64,000 nt of DNA from JALZEG01 sp046263255. GTDB taxonomy: Bacteria > Actinomycetota > CADDZG01 > WHSQ01. Of this stretch, positions 52,061-61,652 are shown one piece after another. Each line of letters opens with the position of its first letter. Position 1 is the first letter of the stretch. The position numbers were made by a program, and so were the translations under genes. Below the pieces are notes generated by a model that ran no database searches, was not told the origin of the DNA, and saw nothing but the letters and a program-made list of their open reading frames with translations. The stretch lies in assembly GCA_046263255.1 (NCBI GenBank), contig JBHELD010000041.1, positions 1 to 64,000 on the forward strand. The letters run 5' to 3'.

Positions 52061-52927
52061 CTACGTCTCTTCCAGGACGGCGGAGGCGTCGCGGCGACCG
52101 GAGGCGGTGACCTTGCCGGCCCGATCGGCCGCACGGAAGATCAACCTGGTCGCCTCGCGGTACGGCTCGACGAGCTCCGGTGCACGGCCCTCGAGAGCCC
52201 GCACGTGCGCGGCGACGGTGTCCCACTCGCCCCGCACGGCAGGGCCCGTCAGAGCCGGCGTCGCGCCCCGCGCGACCGAGTGCTCGACCGCCGCCGCCGC
52301 GAGGGGGCCGAGCACGCGCCCGGCTTCCGAGACGCCGAGAGCGCGCAGCATCGTCTCCGCCAGGGACAGCAATGCCGTGATCCCGTTCGCGGCAGTCACG
52401 GCGGCCGCGTGCCACACCGGCCGGTCCTCCTCCGCGACCTCCACGGGCACGCCGCGCAGGTCGTCGGCGACGACCGCGTGAGCCCAACCGCGCACCGGCG
52501 CGTCGCAGGTGACGCCCCACGACGATCCCGGGAGCCCCGCCGGGACGTCGCGACTCGGAAACGCCTGCACCGGGTGGAGCGCACAGCGCCACACCTCCCC
52601 GGCCGGGCCGAGGACGGAGGTGCCGAGCGACCCCGCCAGGTGCCACAGCGCCGCCCCCCGTCGCAGCCGCGGGCGCAGGGCCGCGGCGACCGGCGCGACC
52701 GCCGCGTCGGGGACTCCGAGCAGGACGACGTCACACGGCGGCAGCTCCGCCGCAGGAACGCCCTCCGCGCCCAGGCGCGCCGCCGCGTCCGCGGCCGACG
52801 CGGGCGTGCGCGAGGCGACGGCGACCACCCTGTGGCCCGCCGACAGCAACGCCGCGGCCACCGCCGTCCCCGCCTTGCCCGCGCCGACGAGGCAGAGGTC
52901 GAACCTGCGCGGCGGGAGGGGGGTCAT
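52061..52927 (-). CDS. Rossmann-fold plus DUF2520 protein
   Basis: 288 residues. N-terminal NAD(P)-binding motif FDLCLVGAGKAGTAVAAALL, C-terminal DUF2520 domain (WHAAAVTAANGITALLSLAE, HPVQAFPSRDVPAGLPGSSW). Proteins of this type sit beside panC in many Actinobacteria and have been proposed as missing ketopantoate-reductase-like or F420/NADP oxidoreductases; the reaction is unproven. ATG 52927 begins the DUF2520-panC-coaX-lysS run. Confidence 0.85.
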   Translation of the reverse strand: MTPLPPRRFDLCLVGAGKAGTAVAAALLSAGHRVVAVASRTPASAADAAARLGAEGVPAAELPPCDVVLLGVPDAAVAPVAAALRPRLRRGAALWHLAGSLGTSVLGPAGEVWRCALHPVQAFPSRDVPAGLPGSSWGVTCDAPVRGWAHAVVADDLRGVPVEVAEEDRPVWHAAAVTAANGITALLSLAETMLRALGVSEAGRVLGPLAAAAVEHSVARGATPALTGPAVRGEWDTVAAHVRALEGRAPELVEPYREATRLIFRAADRAGKVTASGRRDASAVLEET

Positions 52928-52995
52928 CGGCGTCGATCCAGTCCTCGGGCGGGTACCGGTCGCCCAAGCCTAGACGGCGGGCTCCGCCGCCGGCG

Positions 52996-55674
52996 TTACG
53001 GAACGCGCGTCACCAGGTCGGTGTGGCCCTGCGAGGAATCGAGCCAGACGACGCGGCGTCCGGTCGACAGCGCGGGGTACGCCTGGTCGCCTCTGTTCGT
53101 CGTGACGCGCCGGGCGCGGCCCCCCGACGACCGGACGATCCAGATGTCCCGCCCGACCTCGCTGGCCGGGAAGCCCGGATCCTGCTGCGCGAAGAACCGG
53201 ACGTACCCGAGCTCGTCGTTGTAGGCGACCCACCGGCGGTTCGCCGACGGGATCGGCGGGTTCAACGCATAAGAGCCGAACTCCCACGTCGGAGCACCGC
53301 GGGCTCCGGCTCGCACCAGCACCTTGCGGCGCGAGCTTCCGAGCCGGGCCTTGTAGATCGCGCCCTCGCCGTCGCCGTCGCGATCCTCGTACCAGACGAC
53401 GAATCCGGGGCCCACCCCCGGCGGCCCGACGAAGGCGCCGCGGGAGCGGGGCGCGATCGTCGCCCGCCTACCCGTCCTGACGTTGCGCATGCCGATCGAC
53501 GCCGGCGCCGCCAGGGAGCCGCTCCCGACGTCCCACCAGACCACCCAGTTGCCCCAGACCTGCGGCTGCCACTGCTCGCCGCGGGCGGTCACGAGCGGGC
53601 GCGGCCTCCCGCCCCCGCGCCTTATCCATATGTCCGTGGATCCCCCGCGGGAGTCCTCCCACGCGACCAGCTTGCCTTCCACCGACGGGTACAGCTGGAG
53701 ACCCGGCGCCTCGGCCACGCTCCGGACGCGCCCCCCGAGCGTCCGCGCGTGCACGTCGAAGTCGAGGCCCGAGAACGTCTGGACGCCGTGCGCCCAGACC
53801 ACCCTTCGTCCGGAGATGTCGGGAGTCTCGTCCGTAAACGTCTCGCGCGCCTCGTCCTCGCCTACCTTCCTCAGGCGGCCCGAGCCGTCGGTGTCGCCGA
53901 CGTAGAGCTCGATGGGCTCGCAGCACATGTCCTCCTGGTCGCGGTAGTCCGCCAGCACGAACCGGGAGCCCGAGACCTGGGGGGCCGAGAACAGCAGCGC
54001 GACGGGCGCGACGTCGTTCACGAGCACCTCCGCGTCGGTGCCGGCCGCGGTCTCCCACCCCGGGACGATCCCCCTGGCGTCGAAGACGTCCTCGATCGCC
54101 GCGACCTCCTCCGGCGTCGCGCCGAGCTGACGAGCCGCCTCGGCGACCGCCCTTCGTCCGTCGAGGAAGTCGTCGAGCGGCGTCATGAACCGCGTGAGAG
54201 CCCGGTACACGACGCGGTCGGCGAACGCGCGGTCGAGCACCTCGCGCACGTCCCACAGGGCGCCGCCGAAGATCGTCGCGTTCAGATGGACGCCCCCGTT
54301 GTCGAAGTCCGCGAGGTAGTAGACGTAGTCGTCCGTCGTCATCCCGTCGTTCAGGTCCCGCAGGGGGCACTGCCAGTCGCGCGGCTCCGGGTCCTCCGGG
54401 CGGCACAGGTCCTCGCCGAGGAACCCCGCCTCGGGATCGTCCATCTCGATTCCCGCCGCCTCGTTGTCGATCGCGTTGCCGAAGTAGTCGGCGAGGGCCT
54501 CGTTCATCGCGCCCGGCTGGTTGAGGTAGACGAGGTTCGCCGAGTGCTGGATGACGCCGTGGGTGAGCTCGTGCCCCACCACGTCGAGATCGGCCGAGAG
54601 CGGGTAGATCGCGCCGGGGTTGCCGTACACCATCTGCGTCCCGTCCCAGAACGCGTTGAACATCGGCTCGTAGGTGGTCGGGTCCGCGGCGTTGACCGTC
54701 GACACGATGCTCGAGCCGCGGTCGTCGAGCGAATCCCGGCCGAGAGCGCGGTAGTACTCGTAGACGCGGCCGGCCCCCCAGTGGGCGTCGACCGCTCCAG
54801 TGGACGAGGCCGAGCCCCGGAAGACCGGCGACGACGACGTCACGATGTTCCCGTTCGTCCCGAAGTAAGCGGGCGTCCCGCGGGCGTTGTGGGTGGTGAT
54901 CTGGCCGGTGCGCGTTCCCGGGTCGAACATCTCACGGGACCTGTCGCGCAGCTCGTAGCGCCCGTCGCGGTCGAAGGCCTCCAACGGGACGGTGTCGCCG
55001 CGCGCGGTGGTCCCGCTCGTCGAGACCGCGCCGTCGTGCTGCAGCGCGCCGAACGCGAGGGCGAGACGCCCCGTCGCGGCGTTCACGAAGACCTCGTGCT
55101 TGGCCGGGCGCCCGAACCGCGACCCCCACAGCGTGAGCCGGTACGCGAGGACGCCCTTCCCGATCGGGAGCACGGTCAGCCCGTGACGGTCGACCCTCCT
55201 CGCGACGAGGGGCCGCGACCACTGCCGGGCGAGCCGCGCTGCGGCGTCCGCGTCGATCCGGGGCTCGGCCGGGACGCGGAGCCCGGTGAAGACGTGACCG
55301 TTCGCCGACGCCGCGGCGAGCCCTCCGGACCTCCGTTCGAGGTGGACGACGTACTGCGCGCCGAACACGGGAAGGCCGCGGTGGACCTGACGGAACCGAA
55401 CGGCCGCTCCCCGGCGGTCCTCGGTCGTCTCGATGGCCTGCAGCGCGCCGGGATCCACGCGATACAGGTCCGGCCGCGCCCGCAGATGCGCGCGGGCGGC
55501 GGCGGCGGGAGGAAGGTCCCGCGCGCGCTCGCGCAACCCGGTGACGAAGGACGGGGCGCGCGTTCCGTGCCCCGGAACGACGGAGGGAGCGCGTCCTCCT
55601 GCGGCCACGGGCGCCGCGACGGCTCCCGCTGCCGCGACGGCGGCGGCCACGAGCGCTCTCGCGAGACTCTTCAC
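52996..55674 (-). CDS. thermolysin-like M4 metalloprotease with C-terminal beta-propeller
   Basis: 892 residues. Signal peptide (1-24), FTP/PepSY-type propeptide (about 60-230), M4 catalytic domain with zinc site VVGHELTHGVIQHSANLVYL and NEALADYFGN (third ligand Glu), and the His-containing VHLNATIFGG. The last 330 residues hold repeats such as RFVLADYR, KLVAWEDSRGGSTDIWIRRG and GRRVVWLDSSQGHTDLV, a TolB/WD40-like propeller. A secreted broad-specificity protease, perhaps anchored or targeted by the propeller. GTG start. Confidence 0.9.
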   Translation of the reverse strand: MKSLARALVAAAVAAAGAVAAPVAAGGRAPSVVPGHGTRAPSFVTGLRERARDLPPAAAARAHLRARPDLYRVDPGALQAIETTEDRRGAAVRFRQVHRGLPVFGAQYVVHLERRSGGLAAASANGHVFTGLRVPAEPRIDADAAARLARQWSRPLVARRVDRHGLTVLPIGKGVLAYRLTLWGSRFGRPAKHEVFVNAATGRLALAFGALQHDGAVSTSGTTARGDTVPLEAFDRDGRYELRDRSREMFDPGTRTGQITTHNARGTPAYFGTNGNIVTSSSPVFRGSASSTGAVDAHWGAGRVYEYYRALGRDSLDDRGSSIVSTVNAADPTTYEPMFNAFWDGTQMVYGNPGAIYPLSADLDVVGHELTHGVIQHSANLVYLNQPGAMNEALADYFGNAIDNEAAGIEMDDPEAGFLGEDLCRPEDPEPRDWQCPLRDLNDGMTTDDYVYYLADFDNGGVHLNATIFGGALWDVREVLDRAFADRVVYRALTRFMTPLDDFLDGRRAVAEAARQLGATPEEVAAIEDVFDARGIVPGWETAAGTDAEVLVNDVAPVALLFSAPQVSGSRFVLADYRDQEDMCCEPIELYVGDTDGSGRLRKVGEDEARETFTDETPDISGRRVVWAHGVQTFSGLDFDVHARTLGGRVRSVAEAPGLQLYPSVEGKLVAWEDSRGGSTDIWIRRGGGRPRPLVTARGEQWQPQVWGNWVVWWDVGSGSLAAPASIGMRNVRTGRRATIAPRSRGAFVGPPGVGPGFVVWYEDRDGDGEGAIYKARLGSSRRKVLVRAGARGAPTWEFGSYALNPPIPSANRRWVAYNDELGYVRFFAQQDPGFPASEVGRDIWIVRSSGGRARRVTTNRGDQAYPALSTGRRVVWLDSSQGHTDLVTRVP

Positions 55675-55692
55675 CGGATCGAGAAGAAGCCG

Positions 55693-56178
55693 TTAGAAGA
55701 GCTCGAGCAGCTCGACGTCGCCCTCGGCCTCGTCCAGAGCGTCCGCGTACGGCGTCCCCCACGGGTCCGCGGCGTCGGGATCGATCTCGAGCAACGGGAC
55801 GAGCACGAAACGCCGCTGCATCAGGCGCGGATGGGGGATCTCCAGGTCCGGCTCGGCGACCTTCTCGTCGTCGAACGTGAGGATGTCGAGGTCCGCGACA
55901 CGCGGCCCCCAGCGCATCTCGATCGGCTCGCGCCCGAGCTGGCGCTCGACCTCCTTGACCGCCTCGAGCAGCCCGCGCGCGTCCAACGACGTCCGGATGC
56001 GCACGACCATGTTCACGTACGAACGCTGCGGAGGGCCGCCCACGGGGCTCGTCTCGTAGAGGCTCGACGTCGCATCGACCTCGATCGCGGGATGGACGGC
56101 GAGCGCCGCGACGCATGCGCGGCAGAAGACGACTCTGTCGCCGACGTTGGAGCCGACACCTATATACGAGACGACCAT
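55693..56178 (-). CDS. folK: 6-hydroxymethyl-7,8-dihydropterin pyrophosphokinase
   Basis: 161 residues. SYIGVGSNVGDR at the start, SSLYETSPVGGPPQRSYVNM, RWGPRVADLDILTFDDEKVA (metal-binding Asp pair) and IPHPRLMQRRFVLVPLLEID. It pyrophosphorylates the pterin for dihydropteroate synthesis. ATG 56178 overlaps the folB stop (TGATG). Confidence 0.96.
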   Translation of the reverse strand: MVVSYIGVGSNVGDRVVFCRACVAALAVHPAIEVDATSSLYETSPVGGPPQRSYVNMVVRIRTSLDARGLLEAVKEVERQLGREPIEMRWGPRVADLDILTFDDEKVAEPDLEIPHPRLMQRRFVLVPLLEIDPDAADPWGTPYADALDEAEGDVELLELF

Positions 56179-56537
56179 CAGCCGGACCTCGTCACACGAA
56201 CCGCCACTCTCTCCACCTCTTGGGAGATGGGTACGACCTCTTTCGCTATCTCCACGGTAACGCTCTTTACCCCCTTTTTCGCGGAAACGAGCTCGGCCAC
56301 GTCCCCGGCAAGCCGTTCGAGCAGCCTCGTCTCCTGCGCGGCCACGTGCTCCGCGACCTCTGCGATCGTCGCCGCGTAGTCGACGGTGTCGGCGAGGTCG
56401 TCGCTCGCCGCCGGCGGACCGAGCTCGGTCTCGACGTCGAGGTCGATGAGGACCGCCTGCGGCTCGGCGCGCTCCTCGTCGCTCCACCCGACGCGGGTCT
56501 CGACGCGCAGCCCGGCGATCAGGAGGTGGTCGCTCAC
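56178..56537 (-). CDS. folB: dihydroneopterin aldolase
   Basis: 119 residues. IAGLRVETRVGWSDEERAEP at the N terminus, DTVDYAATIAEVAEHVAAQE and TRLLERLAGDVAELVSAKKG with catalytic Lys, and VTVEIAKEVVPISQEVERVA. It cleaves dihydroneopterin to the folK substrate. GTG 56537 overlaps the folP stop by 4 nt. Confidence 0.94.
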   Translation of the reverse strand: MSDHLLIAGLRVETRVGWSDEERAEPQAVLIDLDVETELGPPAASDDLADTVDYAATIAEVAEHVAAQETRLLERLAGDVAELVSAKKGVKSVTVEIAKEVVPISQEVERVAVRVTRSG

Positions 56538-57379
56538 TCGGACGGCTTGCGAGACGCCATGATCGCCTCGGTCATCCGCACGACGCGCGCCATCGCCTCG
56601 ACGTCGTGCACCCTCACGACGTGCGCGCCCTGCGCGACGGCCCACGCGACGGTCGCGGCGGTCCCCTCGAGCCGCTGGTCCTCCGGCACGCCGAGGGTCG
56701 CGCCGATGAACGACTTGCGCGAGGTCCCGACGACGACCGGCCAGCCCGTGGCGACGAGCTCGTCGAGCCCGGCGAGGAGCTGCAGGCTCTGCCGGGGGGT
56801 CTTCGCGAAGCCGATCCCGGGATCGAGCGCTATGGACGCCGTAGAGACGCCCGCGTCCGTCGCGTCCTGCGCCCGGCGCGCGAGGAAAGCCGTCGTGTCC
56901 CGCACCACGTCCTCGTAATCGGTCAGCGTCTTCATCGTCGCCGGCGTCCCGCGCGAGTGCATGATCACGACCGCGGCCCCCGCGTGCGCGGCCACCGCGT
57001 CCATCTCCGGGTCGAACTCCTCGCCCGAGGTGTCGTTGACGATCGACGCCCCCGCCTCGAGGGCCGCGGCGGCGACCGCCGGCTTGCGGGTGTCTATCGA
57101 GATCGGCACGCTGAGGGACCCGGCCAGCGCCTCGATCACCGGCAGCACCCGCTGCAGCTCGTCGCGCTCCGATACGGCGGTCGCTCCGGGCCGCGTCGAC
57201 TCGCCTCCGACGTCGACGATCCCCGCCCCCTGCGAGACCATCTCGATCGCGTGCGGGATGGCCGCCTCGGGGTCCAGCCACAGCCCGCCGTCCGAGAACG
57301 AATCGGGCGTCACGTTCAGCACGCCCATGAGGACCGTCTCCTGCGACGACAGGGTCGTGCCCCTGCAGAGGAGCTCCAC
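56534..57379 (-). CDS. folP: dihydropteroate synthase
   Basis: 281 residues. VLMGVLNVTPDSFSDGGLWL, GAGIVDVGGESTRPGA, ISIDTRKPAVAAAALEAGAS, IALDPGIGFAKT and VVVGTSRKSFIG are all diagnostic. Target of sulfonamides. GTG start 2 nt after folE. The four genes folE-folP-folB-folK are one overlapping operon. Confidence 0.97.
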   Translation of the reverse strand: MELLCRGTTLSSQETVLMGVLNVTPDSFSDGGLWLDPEAAIPHAIEMVSQGAGIVDVGGESTRPGATAVSERDELQRVLPVIEALAGSLSVPISIDTRKPAVAAAALEAGASIVNDTSGEEFDPEMDAVAAHAGAAVVIMHSRGTPATMKTLTDYEDVVRDTTAFLARRAQDATDAGVSTASIALDPGIGFAKTPRQSLQLLAGLDELVATGWPVVVGTSRKSFIGATLGVPEDQRLEGTAATVAWAVAQGAHVVRVHDVEAMARVVRMTEAIMASRKPSE

Positions 57380-57381
57380 GG

Positions 57382-57990
57382 TCAGCCCCGGAAGATCAGG
57401 TTCATCGCCTCCGCGCGCGAGGCCTCGCTGTCGCGGAACTGGCCGCGCACCGCGGACGTCACCGTCTTGCTTCCCGGCTTGCGGACGCCGCGCATCGTCA
57501 TGCAGAGGTGCTCCGCCTCGATGACGACGAGCACGCCGCGAGGCTCCAGCGCCGCGTCGATCGCGTCGGCGATCTCCGTCGTGAGCCGCTCCTGCACCTG
57601 GGGCCGCCGCGCCAGCGTGTCGACGAGCCGCGCGAGCTTCGACAGCCCCGTGATCTGGCCCTTCAGGTTCGGGATGTAGGCGACGTGCGCCTGGCCGAGG
57701 AACGGGACGAGGTGGTGCTCGCAGAACGAGTGCAGCGCGATGTCCTTGACCATGATCATCTCGTCGTGGCCCGCGTCGAACACGACGTCGAGCTGGTCCC
57801 CAACGTCGGTCCCGATGGCCGAGAACACCTCGGCGTACATCTCGGCGACCCGGCGCGGGGTCCCGCGGAGGCCGTCGCGCGACGCGTCCTCGCCGATCGC
57901 GTCGAGGATCTCGAGCACGGCGGCCTCGATGCGGCGCCGGTCGACGCCCGGGGGCCTGAGGTCGCGTACGACGTCGGGTCGGTCGCTCAT
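57382..57990 (-). CDS. folE: GTP cyclohydrolase I
   Basis: 202 residues. Zinc-binding SFCEHHLVPFLGQAHVAYIP, KLARLVDTLARRPQVQERLT and the second Cys in EAEHLCMTMRG. It converts GTP to dihydroneopterin triphosphate, the first step of folate synthesis. ATG 57990, 67 nt after ftsH. Confidence 0.97.
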   Translation of the reverse strand: MSDRPDVVRDLRPPGVDRRRIEAAVLEILDAIGEDASRDGLRGTPRRVAEMYAEVFSAIGTDVGDQLDVVFDAGHDEMIMVKDIALHSFCEHHLVPFLGQAHVAYIPNLKGQITGLSKLARLVDTLARRPQVQERLTTEIADAIDAALEPRGVLVVIEAEHLCMTMRGVRKPGSKTVTSAVRGQFRDSEASRAEAMNLIFRG

Positions 57991-58057
57991 GGACCGAGGA
58001 TAGGCGACGGGCGCGGCGTCCCGCGCGGCGCCCGTCTGGGGCGTTCGTGAGGAAGGG

Positions 58058-59992
58058 CTAGGCCTGGCCCAGGCGGGGCTTCGGCGCCGGGATCGGGAGG
58101 CGACGCTTCTTCTGCGACGATCCCTCGGGCTCGCCCGAGTCGCGCTGCTCCCTGCGGAGGCGCGTGCGTTCCAGCGGGTTCGCCGGGCTCTGCTTCGCGA
58201 CCTCCGCGAGGATCTCCGCGACCTCCTCCTTCTCGAGGGACTCCTTCTCGAGGAGCCGTCCGACCATGAAGTCGAGCTTGTCGCGGTACTTCGTCAGGAT
58301 CTCGCGCGCTTCGTCGTGCGCCTCCTCGACCAGCCGGCGGACCTCCTCGTCGATCTTCGCCGCCACGTCGTCGGAGTAGTCCTGGACGTGGCCGAAGTCA
58401 CGGCCGAGGAACGGTTGCGACTCGGTCTGGCCGAGGGCGAGGGGGCCGAGCTCGGACATCCCGAACTCGGTGACCATCGACTTCGCGATGCGGGTGCACC
58501 GCTGGATGTCGTCCTGCGCGCCGGTCGTGGGCTCGTCGAACACGATCTCCTCCGCGACGCGGCCCCCGAGCAGCATCGCGAGCTCGTCGATCAGCTCCGA
58601 GCGCGTGACGAGGAACCGGTCCTCGGTCGGGAGCGTCAGCGTGTACCCGAGGGCGCGCCCGCGCGACACGATCGAGACCTTGTGGACGGGATCCGCGTTC
58701 GGGAGCGCGTGGCTGACGAGCGCGTGCCCTGCCTCGTGATACGCGATGACCTTCTTCTCCTTCTCGCTGATCACGCGGCTGCGGCGCTCCGGTCCCGCGA
58801 GCACGCGGTCGATCGCCTCCTCGAGCTCGTGCATGCCGATCTCGCTGCGCGAGAACCGGGCCGCGAGCAGCGCGGCCTCGTTCACGACGTTCGCGAGGTC
58901 GGCGCCGGTGAACCCGGGGGTCCGGCGCGCGAGGACCTCGACGTCGATCTCCTTGCTCAGCGGCTTGCCGCGGGTGTGGACCTTCAGGATGCCGATGCGT
59001 CCGTTGAGGTCGGGGCGGTCGACGACGATCTGACGGTCGAAGCGGCCGGGACGCAAGAGGGCGGGGTCGAGGATGTCGGGCCGGTTCGTCGCCGCGATCA
59101 GGATCACGCCACCCTTGATGTCGAAACCGTCCATCTCGACGAGGAGCTGGTTGAGCGTCTGCTCGCGCTCGTCGTGACCGCCCCCGAGGCCCGCGCCGCG
59201 GTGGCGTCCGACGGCGTCGATCTCGTCCATGAACACGATCGACGGCGAGTTGGCCTTCGGCTGCTCGAAGATGTCGCGCACGCGGCTCGCGCCCACACCG
59301 ACGAACATCTCGACGAAGTCGGATCCGGAGATCGAGAAGAACGGGACGCCCGCCTCGCCGGCCACGGCCCGCGCGAGCAGGGTCTTGCCCGTCCCCGGCG
59401 GGCCGAAGAGCAGCACGCCCTTGGGGATCTTGGCCCCCATCGCCTGGAACTTCTGGGGCGCGGCGAGATACTCCTTTATCTCCTGGAGCTCCTCGACCGC
59501 CTCGTCGAGGCCCGCCACGTCGGCGAACGTGATCTTCGGCTGGTCCTTCGTGACGAGGCGCGCCTTCGACTTGCCGAACGACATCACGCGGTTGCCGCCT
59601 CCTTGCATCTGCTGCATGAGCAGGAACAGGAAGCCGACGATGATCAGGATCGGGAGGAACTGGAACAGGACGGTCAGGAACACCGACCCCTGCTGCGGGT
59701 CGGCGCTCACCTTGACGCCGGCGTCCTGCGCGAGGTCGGCGTAGTCGTCGACCGTGTCGTGGGGCAGGAAGACCTCGTAGCGCCCCCCGGTGACGAACTC
59801 GCCGACGACCTTCTCGTCCTTCGTCAGGAACTCCGCCGTCCGGATCTCGCTCTCCTCGATCGCGGCGACGAAGTCGTTTACCGACTCGAGCTCCTTGGGA
59901 CGGTCGGCGTTGTCGCGGTAGAGGTTGAAGACCCACACGACCGCGAAGATGAGCACGACGTAGAAGATGACGGACCTGAAGATTCGATTCAT
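58058..59992 (-). CDS. ftsH: membrane ATP-dependent zinc protease FtsH
   Basis: 644 residues. Two membrane helices flank an extracytoplasmic part; AAA module with Walker A FGPPGTGKTLLARAVAGEAG, Walker B IVFMDEIDAVGRHRGAGLGG, SRH TNRPDILDPALLRPGRFDRQ; zinc site HEAGH in AYHEAGHALVSHALPNADPV and Asp ligand near DEPTTGAQDDIQRCT. It degrades misfolded membrane and short-lived proteins. ATG 59992, 61 nt after hpt. Confidence 0.98.
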   Translation of the reverse strand: MNRIFRSVIFYVVLIFAVVWVFNLYRDNADRPKELESVNDFVAAIEESEIRTAEFLTKDEKVVGEFVTGGRYEVFLPHDTVDDYADLAQDAGVKVSADPQQGSVFLTVLFQFLPILIIVGFLFLLMQQMQGGGNRVMSFGKSKARLVTKDQPKITFADVAGLDEAVEELQEIKEYLAAPQKFQAMGAKIPKGVLLFGPPGTGKTLLARAVAGEAGVPFFSISGSDFVEMFVGVGASRVRDIFEQPKANSPSIVFMDEIDAVGRHRGAGLGGGHDEREQTLNQLLVEMDGFDIKGGVILIAATNRPDILDPALLRPGRFDRQIVVDRPDLNGRIGILKVHTRGKPLSKEIDVEVLARRTPGFTGADLANVVNEAALLAARFSRSEIGMHELEEAIDRVLAGPERRSRVISEKEKKVIAYHEAGHALVSHALPNADPVHKVSIVSRGRALGYTLTLPTEDRFLVTRSELIDELAMLLGGRVAEEIVFDEPTTGAQDDIQRCTRIAKSMVTEFGMSELGPLALGQTESQPFLGRDFGHVQDYSDDVAAKIDEEVRRLVEEAHDEAREILTKYRDKLDFMVGRLLEKESLEKEEVAEILAEVAKQSPANPLERTRLRREQRDSGEPEGSSQKKRRLPIPAPKPRLGQA

Positions 59993-60053
59993 CGGTCAAG
60001 GGTAGCAGCGGCGTGCCGCTAGACAACCTCCCGCAGGGGTATCGAAAACGCCT

Positions 60054-60635
60054 CTACGAGGGACTGTCGGCCCCGTACGCCCCCGGCTTGAGGATGCCGA
60101 TGTAGGGCAGGTTCCGGTACTTCTCGGCGTAGTCCAGCCCGTACCCCACCACGAACACCGGCGGGATCTCGAACCCCGGGTACTTGACGTCGAGCGGCAC
60201 CGCCTGCTCGCCCTTCTTCCAGAACAACGAGCAGATCTCGAGCGACGCCGGCCGTCTGGCTTCGAGGTACCTGAGCAGGTACGAGATCGTCAGGCCCGAG
60301 TCGATGATGTCCTCGACCAGGAGGACGTGACGGTCGGTGATCTCGTAGTCGAGGTCCTTCAGGATCCTGACCACTCCGGACGACTTCGTGGCCGAGCCGT
60401 ACGACGAGACGGCCATGAAGTCGAACGCGAGCGGCAGCGGGATCTCGCGCGCGAGGTCCGCCATGAACACGAACGCGCCCTTCAGGACGCCGACGAGAAG
60501 GAGGTCCTTCCCGCGGTAGTCCTCGGCGATCTGCTTCGCGAGCGTAGAGATCTTGTGCTGGATCTCGTCGGCCGAGATGAGGACCTCGCCGACGTCGTGT
60601 CCTACATCGTCTCCTGCATCGTCCCGGCCGCTCAT
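60054..60635 (-). CDS. hpt: hypoxanthine phosphoribosyltransferase
   Basis: 193 residues. PRPP-binding loop VLLVEDIIDSGLTISYLLRY, LLVGVLKGAFVFMADLAREI and the purine-binding VVGYGLDYAEKYRNLPYIGI. It salvages hypoxanthine and guanine. ATG 60635 lies immediately after the tilS stop at 60636, the usual tilS-hpt-ftsH order. Confidence 0.96.
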   Translation of the reverse strand: MSGRDDAGDDVGHDVGEVLISADEIQHKISTLAKQIAEDYRGKDLLLVGVLKGAFVFMADLAREIPLPLAFDFMAVSSYGSATKSSGVVRILKDLDYEITDRHVLLVEDIIDSGLTISYLLRYLEARRPASLEICSLFWKKGEQAVPLDVKYPGFEIPPVFVVGYGLDYAEKYRNLPYIGILKPGAYGADSPS

Positions 60636-61652
60636 CTAGGGCATCTTAACGACGAGGTGCTCCGCGGTGACCGAGATGGTCCCGCCGCCGGCGACGTCGA
60701 AGCTCAGTGGGGGCCGCGCGTCCGGCCGGTCGAGCGCGTCCAGGACCGCGTCGATCCCCCCCGACCGGTCGCGAGCGCGCCCGACGGCGTGCTCGAGAAG
60801 GCGCCGCCGCAGCGCGCGCGGCGCCGCGCGGACCGCCTCCAGCTCGAACGTCACCTCTCCCGGCCGGCGTCTCGCGATCTGTCCGAAGAGGGTCGCCGCC
60901 AGGCCCTTGAGGAAGTCGGCGTCCTCGGCCAGCCTCTCCGAGGAGACCGCCATCGCGCGCACGGCGCCGTCGCCCCATCGCTCCTCCACCGCCGCGAGCA
61001 GGCGCGAGCGGATCGCGGCGCGTTCGAAGCGGTCGTCCGCGTTCGCGGGATCGTCGGCGAACTCCAGCCCCCGCTCTGCGCAATACGCCCTCGTCTCGTT
61101 CCTGCGGACGCGGAGCAGAGGCCGCAGCCTGTTGCCGTCTTTCGGCCGTATCCCCGCGAGGGCGTCGGTCCCACCGCCGTGGACGAGCCGCGCAAGCGTC
61201 GTCTCGACTCGGTCGTCGAGAGTGTGGCCGGTCACCACCCGCGCCGCGCCGGTCTCGGACGCGACGGTCTCGAAGAACCGGTACCGGAAGTCCCGGGCGC
61301 GGGCATGCAGGTTCGGCCCCTCCAGCGCGGGAGCGCGCGCGACGTGGACGTCGTGACCCGCCGCCGACGCGCTGCGCGCGACCGCTGCGGCGACGTCGTC
61401 CGACCCTTCGCGGAGACCGTGGTCCACGTGCGCCACCTCGAGGTCGAGCCCCAGCGACGGAGCCAGCCTCCCCAGAACGTCGAGCAGGCACAACGAGTCG
61501 GCACCGCCCGAGACCGCGACGACCCATCTCGCCGCGTCTCCTTCGGGCTCGCCCAACGACCCGATCAGGTCGCGCGCGGCTGCGAAGACGGCGAAGGAGG
61601 AGTGACTGAGCGACGCCGCGCCCGCGCCGTCTACGCCACGCGCCGCAGCCAC
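60636..61652 (-). CDS. tilS: tRNA-Ile lysidine synthase
   Basis: 338 residues. N-type PP-loop SGGADSLCLLDVLGRLAPSL, LEVAHVDHGLREGSDD, VVTGHTLDDRVETTLARLVHG and IRPKDGNRLRPLLRVRRNETR. It makes lysidine in the anticodon of tRNA-Ile so that it reads AUA. GTG 61652 overlaps the upstream gene by 22 nt; the next start in frame is TTG near 61560, closer to the PP-loop. The former is preferred because it leaves an N-terminal helix. Confidence 0.93.
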   Translation of the reverse strand: MAAARGVDGAGAASLSHSSFAVFAAARDLIGSLGEPEGDAARWVVAVSGGADSLCLLDVLGRLAPSLGLDLEVAHVDHGLREGSDDVAAAVARSASAAGHDVHVARAPALEGPNLHARARDFRYRFFETVASETGAARVVTGHTLDDRVETTLARLVHGGGTDALAGIRPKDGNRLRPLLRVRRNETRAYCAERGLEFADDPANADDRFERAAIRSRLLAAVEERWGDGAVRAMAVSSERLAEDADFLKGLAATLFGQIARRRPGEVTFELEAVRAAPRALRRRLLEHAVGRARDRSGGIDAVLDALDRPDARPPLSFDVAGGGTISVTAEHLVVKMP

